Assembly (NCBI RefSeq): GCF_916618955.1
Contig: NZ_OU745390.1
Location: 1,302,001-1,366,000 of the forward strand
Length of the DNA stretch: 64,000 nucleotides
DNA from: Pseudomonas sp. Marseille-Q3773
GTDB lineage: Bacteria > Pseudomonadota > Gammaproteobacteria > Pseudomonadales > Pseudomonadaceae
Direction: 5' to 3'
This document shows positions 11,540 to 20,243 of this stretch, in pieces. Under the pieces are notes generated by a model, which did no database searches, was not told the origin of the DNA, and worked only from the letters and a program-made list of their open reading frames with translations. The number at the start of each line of letters is the position of its first letter. Position 1 is the first letter of the stretch. The position numbers and the translations under genes were made by a program.

Positions 11540-13330
11540 ATGACATTCTTCACCCACCTGACGGGCGCCCTGTGCCTGCTGGCTGCCAGTGGTTGGGCAG
11601 GTGCCGACGCGGTGCTGCCCGCACCACCGGAACTGGCCTCCGGCTATCGCTCGGGCTTGCAGCCGGTGCGCGCCAGCCGGCACATGGTCGCTGCCGCCAA
11701 CCCGCTGGCCAGCGAGGCGGGGCGGGCAATGCTGCGGGCCGGTGGCAGCGCCATCGACGCGGCCATCGCCATGCAGATGGTACTGACCCTGGTCGAGCCA
11801 CAGTCCAGTGGTATCGGTGGCGGGGCGTTCATCCTGTACTGGGACGGCCAGCGCGTGCAGGCCTACGATGGCCGAGAAGCAGCCCCGGCGGCGGTGTCGG
11901 AAAACCTGTTCCTGCAAGCCGACGGCTCACCCATGCCGTTCAGCGCAGCGCAGATCGGCGGGCGTTCGGTAGGGGTGCCCGGGGTCTTGCGGGCGCTGCA
12001 ACTGGCCCATGCGCAACACGGCAAGCTGCCATGGGGCGAGTTGTTCACCCCGGCGATTGCCTTGGCGCGCAACGGTTTCCCGGTGTCCGCACGCCTTCAC
12101 GCCTTGCTGGCGAGTGACCCGTTCATTGCCCGTTCACCGGCCATGGCCCGCTACTTCCTGGATGCGCACGGCAAACCGCTGGCGGTCGGCACGACCTTGC
12201 GCAACCCCGATCTGGCGCAAACCTTCGAGCAGATTGCCGCGCATGGCGCCGAGGCGTTCTACACCGGCGCAATCGCCGAAGCCATCGTGGCCAAGGTGCG
12301 CAGCCACGCCAACGCCGGCTACCTGACGCTGCAGGACCTGCAGCAGTACCAGGCCAAGGAGCGCGAGCCAGTATGCGGCCCGTACAAGGCCTGGCGCGTC
12401 TGCGGCATGCCGCCGCCTTCGTCGGGCGGGGTGGCGGTGCTGCAGACCCTGGGCATTCTCGAAGCGCTGCAGCGGGTTGCACCGGCACGCGACCTTGCCA
12501 CCATGCCGCCGTTACCTGCTTCATCGGCTGCCGAACTCGAAGCGCCACCGCTGGCCGTGCACCTGGTTGCCGAAGCCGAGCGCCTGGCGTATGCCGACCG
12601 CGCCCAGTACCTGGCCGACAGCGATTATGTGGCTGTTCCGGTCAAGGCCCTGACTGACCCCGCCTACCTGGCCGCCCGCGCCGGGCAGATCGGCGACTAC
12701 AGCATGCAGCATGCACGCCCCGGGCAGCCGCAGGGCGCCGACCTGGCCCTGGCCCCCGACCGCTCGCCACCGCGGGTTTCCACCTCGCACCTCAGCGCGG
12801 TCGATGACCACGGCCAGGCCCTGGCCATGACCACTTCGGTGGAAGCAGCGTTCGGTGCGCACCTGATGGTCAAGGGCTTCCTGCTCAACAACCACCTGAC
12901 CGACTTCTCGTTCATCCCGCAGGAACAGGGCAAGCCCGTGGCCAACCGGGTGCAGCCGGGCAAGCGGCCGCTGTCGTCCATGGCACCGACCCTGGTGTTC
13001 GCGCAAGCCTCCGGCGAACTGGTGGCCAGCCTGGGTTCGCCCGGTGGCTCGCAGATCATCGGTTACGTCAACAAGGCGCTGATCGGCCTGCTGGACTGGC
13101 AGCTTGACCCGCAGCAGGCCGCCGGCCTGCCCAACTTCGGCAGCCGCAATGCCGACACCGAAGTAGAGGCGGGGTTGGCCAGCCCGGCGCTGATCCGCCA
13201 ACTGGCAGCCTGGGGGCATGTGGTAACACCCATGACCATGACCAGTGGCATGCAGATCATCCAGCGCAGCGGCGACGGCTGGTCGGGCGGTGCCGACCCC
13301 CGCCGCGAAGGCGTGGCACTCGGCGACTGA
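11540..13330 (+). CDS. ggt: Gamma-glutamyltransferase (glutathione hydrolase)
   Basis: Periplasmic N-terminal nucleophile hydrolase of 596 residues that removes gamma-glutamyl groups from glutathione and related compounds. It has an N-terminal signal peptide (MTFFTHLTGALCLLAASGW, cleavage near AGA), a large-subunit region with SSGIGGGAFILYWDG, and the self-cleavage and nucleophile Thr in STSHLSAVDDHGQA (about 415). The substrate loop LSSMAPTLVF and GSPGGSQIIGYV follow. ATG 11540 was chosen because it starts the signal peptide and has a GGAAG ribosome site; 12 further codons upstream are open. A LysR gene follows on the same strand. Confidence 0.93.
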   Translation: MTFFTHLTGALCLLAASGWAGADAVLPAPPELASGYRSGLQPVRASRHMVAAANPLASEAGRAMLRAGGSAIDAAIAMQMVLTLVEPQSSGIGGGAFILYWDGQRVQAYDGREAAPAAVSENLFLQADGSPMPFSAAQIGGRSVGVPGVLRALQLAHAQHGKLPWGELFTPAIALARNGFPVSARLHALLASDPFIARSPAMARYFLDAHGKPLAVGTTLRNPDLAQTFEQIAAHGAEAFYTGAIAEAIVAKVRSHANAGYLTLQDLQQYQAKEREPVCGPYKAWRVCGMPPPSSGGVAVLQTLGILEALQRVAPARDLATMPPLPASSAAELEAPPLAVHLVAEAERLAYADRAQYLADSDYVAVPVKALTDPAYLAARAGQIGDYSMQHARPGQPQGADLALAPDRSPPRVSTSHLSAVDDHGQALAMTTSVEAAFGAHLMVKGFLLNNHLTDFSFIPQEQGKPVANRVQPGKRPLSSMAPTLVFAQASGELVASLGSPGGSQIIGYVNKALIGLLDWQLDPQQAAGLPNFGSRNADTEVEAGLASPALIRQLAAWGHVVTPMTMTSGMQIIQRSGDGWSGGADPRREGVALGD

Positions 13331-13400
13331 CCCTGCGCGTTGCGGTGCAGGGGGTGGCGTGATAGAAAACAGCCTTGCCATTTGAAAGTTGAATACCAGG

Positions 13401-14282
13401 ATGTCTACTGGCGTGAAATCGAATAGGGCCCTGTTCGACCTCGACCTGCTGCGCGCCATTGTGGTGGTGGCGGATTGCGGCAGTTTCACCACGGCTGCCG
13501 CCCGCCTGCACTCGACCCAATCGACCATCAGCCAGAAGGTGCGGCGCCTCGAGGACATGGTCGGGCATCGCCTGCTGGTGCGCGGCAACCGGGATGTGTT
13601 GCCGACCGACGCCGGGCAGACCCTGCTTGGCTATGCGCGGCACATGCTGGCCCTGAACGACCAGATGCTCGAAGCCCTGGCCGGGGCGATGGTGGGCGTG
13701 ACCGTGCGCCTGGGGGTGCCCGAGGATTTCGTTGGCGGACGAACGACCAATGCCTTGTCGGCGTTCAGCCGGCGCCATCCGCAGGTGAAGCTGGAAGTGA
13801 CCAGCGGCCTGTGCCGCGACCTCAGCCAGGCCTACGATAATGGCGAGCTCGACCTGGTGCTGCTCAAGCAGCGGCGCAACACCCGCGAAGGGGTGGCGTG
13901 CTGGCCGGAGCGCCTGCAATGGATTGACAGCGCGCGCACGCCGGCATTCGAACTGGACCCGATCCCGCTGGTGACCTTTCCGCCGCGTGGCCTGTACCGC
14001 GACGACATGATCAACGCCATCGAGGGCATGGGCCGGCGCTGGCGCATCAGCTTCACCAGCTCCAGCCTCAGTGGCATCCAGGCCGCGGTGGCCGATGGCA
14101 TGGGCATCAGCCTGCTGCCACCGCGGGCCGCTACCGGCGAGCACCGGGTACTGGGGGCAGGCCAGGGCCTGCCGGAGGTCGACAGCTACGAGATCGTCAT
14201 CGTCCACCGGCCGACGGCGGATGCCATGGTCAAGGCGTTGGCCGAGGTGATGACCCGGTTGCTGGCAGCAGGCGGCATCTGA
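13401..14282 (+). CDS. LysR-family transcriptional regulator
   Basis: Regulator of 293 residues. The N-terminal HTH (about 9-70; LDLLRAIVVVADCGSFTTAA, STISQKVRRLEDMVG) is followed by a periplasmic-binding-like effector domain (about 95-290) with VRLGVPEDF near its start and GISLLPP near its end. It stands 70 bases after the gamma-glutamyltransferase on the same strand. A TTG in frame at 13389 preceded by GAAAG is an alternative start. The target is not evident; the convergent ornithine cyclodeaminase-like gene or ggt are the nearest candidates. Confidence 0.85.
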   Translation: MSTGVKSNRALFDLDLLRAIVVVADCGSFTTAAARLHSTQSTISQKVRRLEDMVGHRLLVRGNRDVLPTDAGQTLLGYARHMLALNDQMLEALAGAMVGVTVRLGVPEDFVGGRTTNALSAFSRRHPQVKLEVTSGLCRDLSQAYDNGELDLVLLKQRRNTREGVACWPERLQWIDSARTPAFELDPIPLVTFPPRGLYRDDMINAIEGMGRRWRISFTSSSLSGIQAAVADGMGISLLPPRAATGEHRVLGAGQGLPEVDSYEIVIVHRPTADAMVKALAEVMTRLLAAGGI

Positions 14283-14311
14283 GCACTGCAGGGGCCGGGA
14301 CGGCAACAGGC

Positions 14312-15364
14312 TCAGGCAACGCGGCGGATGCGGCTTCTGGCAGTACGGCCGCGGGTATGGCTGAACAGGTCTTTCGGGTCGTCTTCCACCCACGGCACCA
14401 GGTCGATCTTGCTGCCCATCCCGCGTTTTTCGGCTTGCTGTAATACGTACCGTAGTACGGTGTAGTCCTCCAGGGCGAAGCCCACCGAATCGAACACGGT
14501 GACCTGGCTGTCGCACTGGCGGCCCTCGGCTTCGCCCCGTAACACGCGCCACAGGTCGATCACCGGGAAGTCGCCGGGCAACTGCTGGATGTCGCCCTCG
14601 ATGCGGGTTTGCGGCTCGTATTCGACGAACACCCGGGCATTGCGCAGCACATCGGCATGCAGTTCGGTCTTGCCCGGGCAATCGCCGCCTACGGCATTCA
14701 GGTGCATGCCGGGTTCGAGCATGTCGGGGGTGATGATGGTGGCGTAGGCCTTGTCGGCGGTCACCGTGGTTATGATGTCCGCGCCTTTCACCGCTTCGGC
14801 CACTGAACCTGCGCGGCGGATGGCAAGGCCGCTGTAGTCCTTGAGGTTGGCGATCAGTTTGGCGGTCGCCAGTGGGTCGGTGTCGTAGGCAAGGATTTCC
14901 TCGATGCCCAGGTGTTTGTGAAAGGCCAGTGCCTGGAACTCGCTCTGCGCCCCGTTGCCGATCAGCGCCATCCGCCGTGCATTCGGCCGGGCCAGTGCCT
15001 GGGCTGCCATCAGCGACGTGGCGGCGGTGCGCAGGGCGGTGGCGATGGTCAGTTCCGACAGCAGTACCGGGTAGCCGGTCTCGACATCGGCCAGTACGCC
15101 GAAGGCCATCACCGTGTGCAGCTTGCGGGCCGTGTTGGCCGGGTGGCCGTTGACGTATTTGAAGGCGTAGCGGCGGGTGTCGGCGACCGGCATCAGTTCG
15201 ATCACGCCGACGTCCGAATGGCTGGCGACACGCGCGGACTTGTCAAAATCCTGCCAGCGCTTGAAGTCTTCGCGAATGGCCGTGGCCAGTTCACCCATGA
15301 ACGGTGCTACGCCGATGTCATGGACCAGGTCCGACATGGTTGGGACATCAATGAAATACGTCAT
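14312..15364 (-). CDS. Ornithine cyclodeaminase family protein
   Basis: NAD-dependent enzyme of 350 residues from the ornithine cyclodeaminase/mu-crystallin family. The first half is a dimerisation and substrate domain (RRYAFKYVNGHPANT, LLSELTIATALRTAATSLMA). A Rossmann domain follows with GNGAQSEFQALA (about 135-146), DIITTVTADKA and HLNAVGGDCPGKTEL, the last with the acidic catalytic region. The classic reaction turns ornithine into proline and ammonia, but relatives act on other amino acids. ATG 15364 starts the family-like N-terminus MTYFIDVP. It is divergent from an Lrp-type regulator, which likely controls it. Confidence 0.88.
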   Translation of the reverse strand: MTYFIDVPTMSDLVHDIGVAPFMGELATAIREDFKRWQDFDKSARVASHSDVGVIELMPVADTRRYAFKYVNGHPANTARKLHTVMAFGVLADVETGYPVLLSELTIATALRTAATSLMAAQALARPNARRMALIGNGAQSEFQALAFHKHLGIEEILAYDTDPLATAKLIANLKDYSGLAIRRAGSVAEAVKGADIITTVTADKAYATIITPDMLEPGMHLNAVGGDCPGKTELHADVLRNARVFVEYEPQTRIEGDIQQLPGDFPVIDLWRVLRGEAEGRQCDSQVTVFDSVGFALEDYTVLRYVLQQAEKRGMGSKIDLVPWVEDDPKDLFSHTRGRTARSRIRRVA

Positions 15365-15540
15365 GTTCTGGCACCTTGTTATTGCGCTTTCACCCGAGGG
15401 GAGCGCTTTGAATTGTTGAAGTGGCCTGAACATGTTGCTGCAAGGCTGTGTCAGTCGGAAGCAGACAGGTTGCCAGTTTTGTCAGCTTTCCTGACAATCT
15501 GCCCACCCGAGGTAGCAGTCTGATCACTAGGCAGGCATTC

Positions 15541-15963
15541 ATGGATACGATCGATCGCGAATTGATTGCGCTGTTGCGGGACGATGCGCGAACCCCCGTA
15601 GTGACCCTGGCGAAGAAGCTCAAGGTGGCCAGGGCAACCGTGCAGAACCGCATCAGCCGGCTTGAACAGCAGGGGGTGATCATCGGCTACACGGTACGCC
15701 TGCGCGCCGATGCGCTGGAGCAGGGCGTGCGCGCCATTACCAGCATCGGCATCAGCGGCCACCACGCCGCCGAGGTCAAGCATGCGCTGCGGGGGCATCC
15801 CAACGTGGTGGCCATCCATACCACCAATGGCCGCTGGGACCTCATGGCCGAGTTGCGTGCGGACAACCTGGAGGCTTTCGACCGGGCCTTGAACACCATC
15901 CGCTCGATTCCGCACATCGAAAATACCGAAACCAGCATCCTGCTTTCGACCTACAAGATGTGA
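15541..15963 (+). CDS. Lrp/AsnC-family regulator
   Basis: Regulator of 140 residues with an N-terminal winged HTH (about 1-55; DRELIALLRDDARTPVVTLA, ATVQNRISRLEQQGVI) and a C-terminal RAM/ACT-like effector domain (about 65-135; HTTNGRWDLMAELRADNLE). It is divergent from the ornithine cyclodeaminase-like gene across a 176-base region, the standard arrangement for amino-acid-responsive local regulators. ATG 15541 starts at MDTIDRELIALL, as in family members. The effector is presumably ornithine or a related amino acid, which is inference. Confidence 0.88.
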   Translation: MDTIDRELIALLRDDARTPVVTLAKKLKVARATVQNRISRLEQQGVIIGYTVRLRADALEQGVRAITSIGISGHHAAEVKHALRGHPNVVAIHTTNGRWDLMAELRADNLEAFDRALNTIRSIPHIENTETSILLSTYKM

Positions 15964-15978
15964 CTGCCGGGCCAAGCC

Positions 15979-16578
15979 TCAAGGTTGCCGCTCGGCCACT
16001 GCCCGCAGGGTACGCAACGTCACTACCGGGGCATCGACCACGAACCGGTTGGCCAGCCACCCCGGTACGTCCCCGGCAGGGTCGGCCTGCAACTGGTACG
16101 TCACTTCGGTGTTGCGCTCGTCCAGCGGTCGCATCCGCCACTCACCGCTGAGATGTCTCACCCGGATCAGCCCTTCCACCTTGGGGATCCGGCCTGGTTC
16201 CGCGCTCAGGTGGCGCACCAGGGTGCCGTCGTCGAGGCGCTCGGTGGTTACCTTCAGCACGATGTCCCGAGGCATCGTCGGCCACGGCAGGTTGGTGGTC
16301 AGGTACACCCAGGTATCGGCGCCGTTCACCTCGAGCAGGCGCATCTGCTCGCAGGCGTACAGCCATTTGCAGGCCACCCGCAGGTTCTCCTGCAGGTCGG
16401 TGAGCGTGCGCACGCTGGCTTTCATGGTGCTGACCCCACGAAATTGCTGGTACGGCGAGCCGCTAACACCACTCAGGTACACACGAATGCCTTCGCGGTC
16501 GTAGGCCAGGTCCCAGTCATCGGCGGCCAGGGCGGAGGAGCCGAGCAGCAGGGCGGCGAGCAGCAGGCAGCGGTTCAT
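15979..16578 (-). CDS. Secreted START-domain protein
   Basis: Exported protein of 199 residues with a signal peptide (MNRCLLLAALLLGSSALAAD). The rest is a START/SRPBCC lipid-binding-type fold (about 25-195; WDLAYDREGIRVYLSGV, LPWPTMPRDIVLKV, VEGLIRVRHLSGEWRMRP, PGWLANRFVVDAPVVTL). START proteins carry hydrophobic ligands, and bacterial members of this kind are mostly uncharacterised. ATG 16578 is chosen because it begins the signal peptide; 14 upstream codons are open but untypical. It converges with the Lrp gene. Confidence 0.82.
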   Translation of the reverse strand: MNRCLLLAALLLGSSALAADDWDLAYDREGIRVYLSGVSGSPYQQFRGVSTMKASVRTLTDLQENLRVACKWLYACEQMRLLEVNGADTWVYLTTNLPWPTMPRDIVLKVTTERLDDGTLVRHLSAEPGRIPKVEGLIRVRHLSGEWRMRPLDERNTEVTYQLQADPAGDVPGWLANRFVVDAPVVTLRTLRAVAERQP

Positions 16579-16625
16579 GGCGGGCACCGCGAGAGATGGA
16601 GTTTCCAGTATGCGCGGCAAACAGA

Positions 16626-16648
16626 AAGCCCGCCAGATTGGCGGGCTT
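16626..16648 (-). terminator. Terminator of the ureidoglycine aminohydrolase-like gene
   Basis: AAGCCCGCCA-GAT-TGGCGGGCTT is a perfect 10-bp hairpin with a 3-base loop, 17 bases after the stop of the leftward gene at 16666. Read leftward it is followed by TCTGT, a weak T-run. Confidence 0.75.
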
Positions 16649-16665
16649 GCGAGGGCAGCCTGGGC

Positions 16666-17502
16666 TTAGCGCTTGGGGTTCAGCGTCAGGTGCACGTGGC
16701 GGTTGACGTCCTTGTACAACAGGTAGCTGAACTTGCCTGGGCCGCCGGCATAGCAGGCTTGCGGGCAGAAGGCACGCAGCCACATGAAGTCGCCGGCTTC
16801 CACTTCGACCCAGTCCTGGTTCAGGCGGTACACCGCCTTGCCTTCGAGCACGTACAGGCCGTGTTCCATCACGTGGGTTTCGGCGAACGGGATCACGCCG
16901 CCCGGCTGGAAGGTGACGATGTTCACGTGCATGTCGTGGCGCATGTCGGCCATGTCGACGAAGCGGGTGGTGACCCAGCGGCCTTCGGTGCCCGGCATTT
17001 CGATGACGGTGGCGTTGTCACGGTGGGTGACGAAGGATTCCGGAACGTCCAGGCCTTCGACCTTCTGGTAGTGCTTGCGCAGCCAGTGGAAGGTGACGTT
17101 GGCCTTGCTGTTGTTGCGCAGGCTCCACTCGGCGCCGGGTGCCAGGAAGGCGTAGCCGCCCGGTACCAGGGTGTGGTGCTTGCCTTCGACGGTGATGTCC
17201 AGTTCGCCTTCGACGATGAACACCACCGCTTCGGCGTTCGGGTCCAGCTCGGGGCGCTCGCTGCCGCCTTCCGGGGCGACTTCGACGATGTACTGCGAGA
17301 AGGTCTCGGCAAAACCGGTCAGCGGGCGGGCGATGACCCACATGCGCATCTTGTCCCAGAATGGCAGGTGGCTGGTGACGATGTCACGCATCACGCCCTT
17401 GGGAATGACGGCATAGGCTTCGGTGAACATGGCACGGTCAGTCAGCAGCTCGGTCTGAGCCGGGTGCCCACCGTGGGGGGCGAAGTAGGAATGATTCGAC
17501 AT
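16666..17502 (-). CDS. Bicupin, (S)-ureidoglycine aminohydrolase-like
   Basis: Protein of 278 residues made of two cupin domains. The first cupin spans about 50-135 (EGELDITVEGKHHTLVPGGY) and the second about 170-270 (PGGVIPFAETHVMEHGLYVL, metal His/Glu set, then VEVEAGDFMWLRAFCPQACY). This pattern matches (S)-ureidoglycine aminohydrolase of purine/allantoin degradation (UGHY/allE type), which releases ammonia from ureidoglycine. ATG 17502 begins MSNHSYFAPHGGHP, the usual N-terminus. No other allantoin genes are nearby; the upstream neighbours look sulfonate-related, so the physiological role here is less certain than the family. Confidence 0.85.
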   Translation of the reverse strand: MSNHSYFAPHGGHPAQTELLTDRAMFTEAYAVIPKGVMRDIVTSHLPFWDKMRMWVIARPLTGFAETFSQYIVEVAPEGGSERPELDPNAEAVVFIVEGELDITVEGKHHTLVPGGYAFLAPGAEWSLRNNSKANVTFHWLRKHYQKVEGLDVPESFVTHRDNATVIEMPGTEGRWVTTRFVDMADMRHDMHVNIVTFQPGGVIPFAETHVMEHGLYVLEGKAVYRLNQDWVEVEAGDFMWLRAFCPQACYAGGPGKFSYLLYKDVNRHVHLTLNPKR

Positions 17503-17619
17503 GGACGATCTCGACTTGTTGTTCTCTCCCCATGCCGTGAACCGCACCGGCCGGTGCGGCGCAGGGGATGTGGCGACAGAATAGGGGCGAGGGCGTGCCA
17601 TCCACAAATTAAATGTTGG

Positions 17620-17632
17620 AATACCCGGTATT
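17620..17632. promoter_or_regulatory. 13-base palindrome upstream of the bicupin gene
   Basis: AATACC-C-GGTATT is a perfect odd palindrome 118 bases before the bicupin start, just after the stop of the upstream flavin monooxygenase. It could be an operator. No binder can be named. Confidence 0.35.
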
Positions 17633-17638
17633 TGCCAG

Positions 17639-19000
17639 CTAAATGCTGACCTGGCGGCCAGTGTGCGCTTGCGGCAAACGGTCACCCTGGCCGAACAGCT
17701 TGTGTCGCAAGCTGCCTTCGGCATAGCTCAGCGGGTAGCGGCCACGCCGTTGCAGCTCGGGTACCAGCAGCTCCACCACCTGGGTGAGGTCATCCGGTTG
17801 TACGGCGTAGGTCAGGTTGAAACCATCGATGCCGGTCTCCTCCAACCAGCTTTCCAGTTGGTCGGCGACTTCGCTGGCCGCGCCGACCAACACCGGGCCG
17901 CGGCCACCCAGGCCGACAAATTCGGCGGCCTCGCGCACGCTCCAGCGGCGGTTCGGGTCGGCCGCGGTGAAGGCGGCCAGGGCTGCACGGCCGGCATCGT
18001 TCTCGACATATTCGATCGGCGCATCGGGATCGAGTCCGGCAAAGTCAATGCCGGTCCAGCCTGACAGCAGCGCCAGGGCGGCGTCCAGGTCCACATGACG
18101 GCGGTACTCGGCGAAGCGTGCTTCGGCTTGTTCCCGGGTGGGGGCGACAATCAGCAGGGCCTGGGCGTAGATCAGTACGGTATCACGGCCGCGCCCGGCG
18201 GCCTCGCTGGCCTGGCGAATGCCGTCGGCGTAGCGGCGCAGCACCGTGGGCGTCGGCCCGCTGATGAACACGCATTCGGCGTGGCGCGCCGCGAACTGCT
18301 GGCCGCGCGGCGAAGCGCCGGCCTGGAACAGCACCGGCGTACGCTGGGGAGACGGCTGGCACAGGTGCATGCCGGGTACCTGGAAGTGTTCGCCGACATG
18401 CTTGATAGGGTGCACCCGGGATGGCTCGATATACCGCCCGCTGTCACGCTCCAGCAGCACCGCGTCTTCGTCCCAGCTTTTTTCCCACAGCTTGTACAGC
18501 ACCTGCAGGTATTCCTCGGCCAGGTCGTAGCGCTGGTCGTGGCCCAGCTGCTGTGCCAGGCCCAGGTTCCTTGCGGCGCTGTCGAGGTAGCCGGTGACGA
18601 TGTTCCAGCCGACCCGGCCGTTGCTCAGGTGGTCGAGCGTGGACATGCGCCGGGCGAACGGGTAGGGGTGTTCGTAGGTGAGCGAAAAGGTGACGCCAAA
18701 GCCCAGGTGTTCGGTAACCCCGGCCATGGCCGGGACCAGCAGCAGGGGGTCGTTGACCGGCACCTGCACGCCACCGCGCAGGGCAGCCTCGGGGCCGCCC
18801 TGGTAGACGTCGTAGATGCCCAGCACATCGGCGATGAACAGGGCGTCGAACAGGCCGCGTTCGAGCAGGCGGGCCAGGTCGGTCCAGTAATCCAGGCGGT
18901 TGAAGTTCACACTGGTGTTACGCGGGTGGCGCCACAGACCGGGCGACTGGTGGCTGGCGGCGTTCATGCTGAAGGCGTTGAAGCGGATCGGGCGGGGCAT
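17639..19000 (-). CDS. LLM-class FMN-dependent monooxygenase (NtaA/SnaA/DszA type)
   Basis: Luciferase-like monooxygenase of 453 residues. The N-terminal stretch with HPRNTSVNFNRLDYW, the ISDxLG-like segment LFIADVLGIYDVYQGG and STLDHLSNGRVGWNIVTGYL are typical of the NtaA/SnaA/DszA/SoxA branch, which oxidises sulfur or nitrogen heterocycles, chelators and sulfonates with FMNH2 from a separate reductase. The C-terminal GPVLVGAASEVADQLE is also typical. No flavin reductase is adjacent. The gene lies 14 bases downstream of a sulfonate-type binding protein, so a role in scavenging sulfur from organic sulfur compounds is likely. Confidence 0.87.
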   Translation of the reverse strand: MPRPIRFNAFSMNAASHQSPGLWRHPRNTSVNFNRLDYWTDLARLLERGLFDALFIADVLGIYDVYQGGPEAALRGGVQVPVNDPLLLVPAMAGVTEHLGFGVTFSLTYEHPYPFARRMSTLDHLSNGRVGWNIVTGYLDSAARNLGLAQQLGHDQRYDLAEEYLQVLYKLWEKSWDEDAVLLERDSGRYIEPSRVHPIKHVGEHFQVPGMHLCQPSPQRTPVLFQAGASPRGQQFAARHAECVFISGPTPTVLRRYADGIRQASEAAGRGRDTVLIYAQALLIVAPTREQAEARFAEYRRHVDLDAALALLSGWTGIDFAGLDPDAPIEYVENDAGRAALAAFTAADPNRRWSVREAAEFVGLGGRGPVLVGAASEVADQLESWLEETGIDGFNLTYAVQPDDLTQVVELLVPELQRRGRYPLSYAEGSLRHKLFGQGDRLPQAHTGRQVSI

Positions 19001-19014
19001 GCTGCGGGCTCCGT

Positions 19015-19995
19015 TCAAGGCAACACGGAAGCCGGGTAGACCGCGTCGGCGACCTGCAGCTTGTGCGGAATCAGGCCCAGGCCCTGGAAGGTATCGGCCA
19101 GCTTCTGCTGCTCGGCGACGATCTGCGGGGTGATCGCCACGGCGTTGTAGTTGCGCCGCTCACTGGCCACTTGCAGGACGCTGGCGTTGATCCCCAGTTG
19201 CGGCGACAGCAGCGCGGCGACTTCGGCAGGCTTGGCGTTGGCCCACTGGCTGACCTTGCCCAGTTCGGCAAAGAAGGTTTTCAGCAGGTCGCGGTGCTGA
19301 TCGGCGAAGCTGGCGGTGGACAGGTAGAAGGTGCGGTTGTTCGACAGGCCGCTACCGTCGCGCAGGTTCTTCAGGCCGGGCTGGCTTTCGGCTGCAGCCA
19401 GGAACGGGTCCCACAGGGTCACGGCCTGGACGCTGCCTGACTGCAGGGCGGCCACGGCATCGGCGGCGTTGTTGACGTAGGCCGGTGTGATGTCACGGTA
19501 GCTGAGGCCAGCCTGCTCCAGGGCAACGGCCAGCAGATACTGGGCATTCCAGCCGCGACCGGTGGCAACGCGCTTGCCTTTGAGGTCCGCGACGCTGGCC
19601 AACTGGTCCTGCTCGCGCACTACCAGGCCGATACCACGCGGGTAGGGTTGCTCGGCAGCCAGGTACACCACCGGCTTGCCTGCGGCCTGGGCGAACACCG
19701 AAGGTGCATCGGCAGCGTGGCCGAGGTCGATGGCACCGGTGCTCAGGGCTTCGAGCAACTGCGGGCCGGCGGCGAATTCATGCCAGCTGACAGTCACGCC
19801 TTGGGGGGCCAGGGCCTTCTCCAGAGCACCGCTGCCCTTGAGGATGTTGATACTGTTGAACTTCTGGTAGCCGATGCGCAGGGTCCTGGTGTCGTCCGCC
19901 AGGGCTTGCGACCAAGGCAGCAGGGCGCTGGCGACACTGGCCAGCAGACCGCCGAGCAGCAGGCGGCGCAGGGGGGAAAAAGCACGGGCGGGCAT
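19015..19995 (-). CDS. Aliphatic-sulfonate-type ABC substrate-binding protein (SsuA-like)
   Basis: Periplasmic binding protein of 326 residues with an N-terminal signal (RRLLLGGLLASVASALLPW, cleavage after ALA) and the SsuA/NMT1 fold. The domain begins RTLRIGYQKFNSINILKGSG, with ALSTGAIDLGHAADAPSVFA, KGKRVATGRGWNAQYLL and VTLWDPFLAAAE. Such proteins feed sulfonates, sulfate esters or taurine to an ABC importer; no permease or ATPase gene is adjacent. AGGAG lies 8 bases from ATG 19995 but only 2 bases from ATG 20001, so I prefer 19995. It is followed by the monooxygenase gene. Confidence 0.87.
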   Translation of the reverse strand: MPARAFSPLRRLLLGGLLASVASALLPWSQALADDTRTLRIGYQKFNSINILKGSGALEKALAPQGVTVSWHEFAAGPQLLEALSTGAIDLGHAADAPSVFAQAAGKPVVYLAAEQPYPRGIGLVVREQDQLASVADLKGKRVATGRGWNAQYLLAVALEQAGLSYRDITPAYVNNAADAVAALQSGSVQAVTLWDPFLAAAESQPGLKNLRDGSGLSNNRTFYLSTASFADQHRDLLKTFFAELGKVSQWANAKPAEVAALLSPQLGINASVLQVASERRNYNAVAITPQIVAEQQKLADTFQGLGLIPHKLQVADAVYPASVLP

Positions 19996-20001
19996 GGGCA
20001 T

Positions 20002-20243
20002 TGCTCCTTGAGTCGGTAGGGAGACGGTGCGCCCAGACTAAGGAGCTGGCGTCAGGCTTTCAATTTTTATATTCCATTTCGTTAGAATGTTTAGTCATTT
20101 ACATATCATTTTGTTTTATGTGAGGAGTGCCCGGCGGGTCACTTGTCCGGATAGCGGCTGGCCGCCGTACCCACGGCGCGCTTCCCTGCATGGCCTCGCT
20201 CACGGATAATCCGGGCAATCCAATAAACAGCCTGTGAGTGGGT
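20002..20243. promoter_or_regulatory. Divergent low-GC control region, ssuA-like / tetR
   Basis: This 240-base divergent region has a markedly AT-rich core (about 20060-20120) suited to promoters in both directions. ATTCCATTTCGTTAGAAT at 20073-20090 is an imperfect inverted repeat with ATTC/GAAT ends. No specific regulator site is claimed. Confidence 0.4.

Noticed and set aside
13331..13400. Small CCCTGC/GCAGGG hairpin after the gamma-glutamyltransferase gene
   Set aside because: The stem is short and has no T-run. It is too weak to list as a terminator.
14312..15433. Upstream extensions of several genes beyond the chosen start (for example 23 extra codons before the ornithine cyclodeaminase-like start)
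   Set aside because: The extensions lack family character. The chosen starts match usual N-termini, and several have clear ribosome sites.
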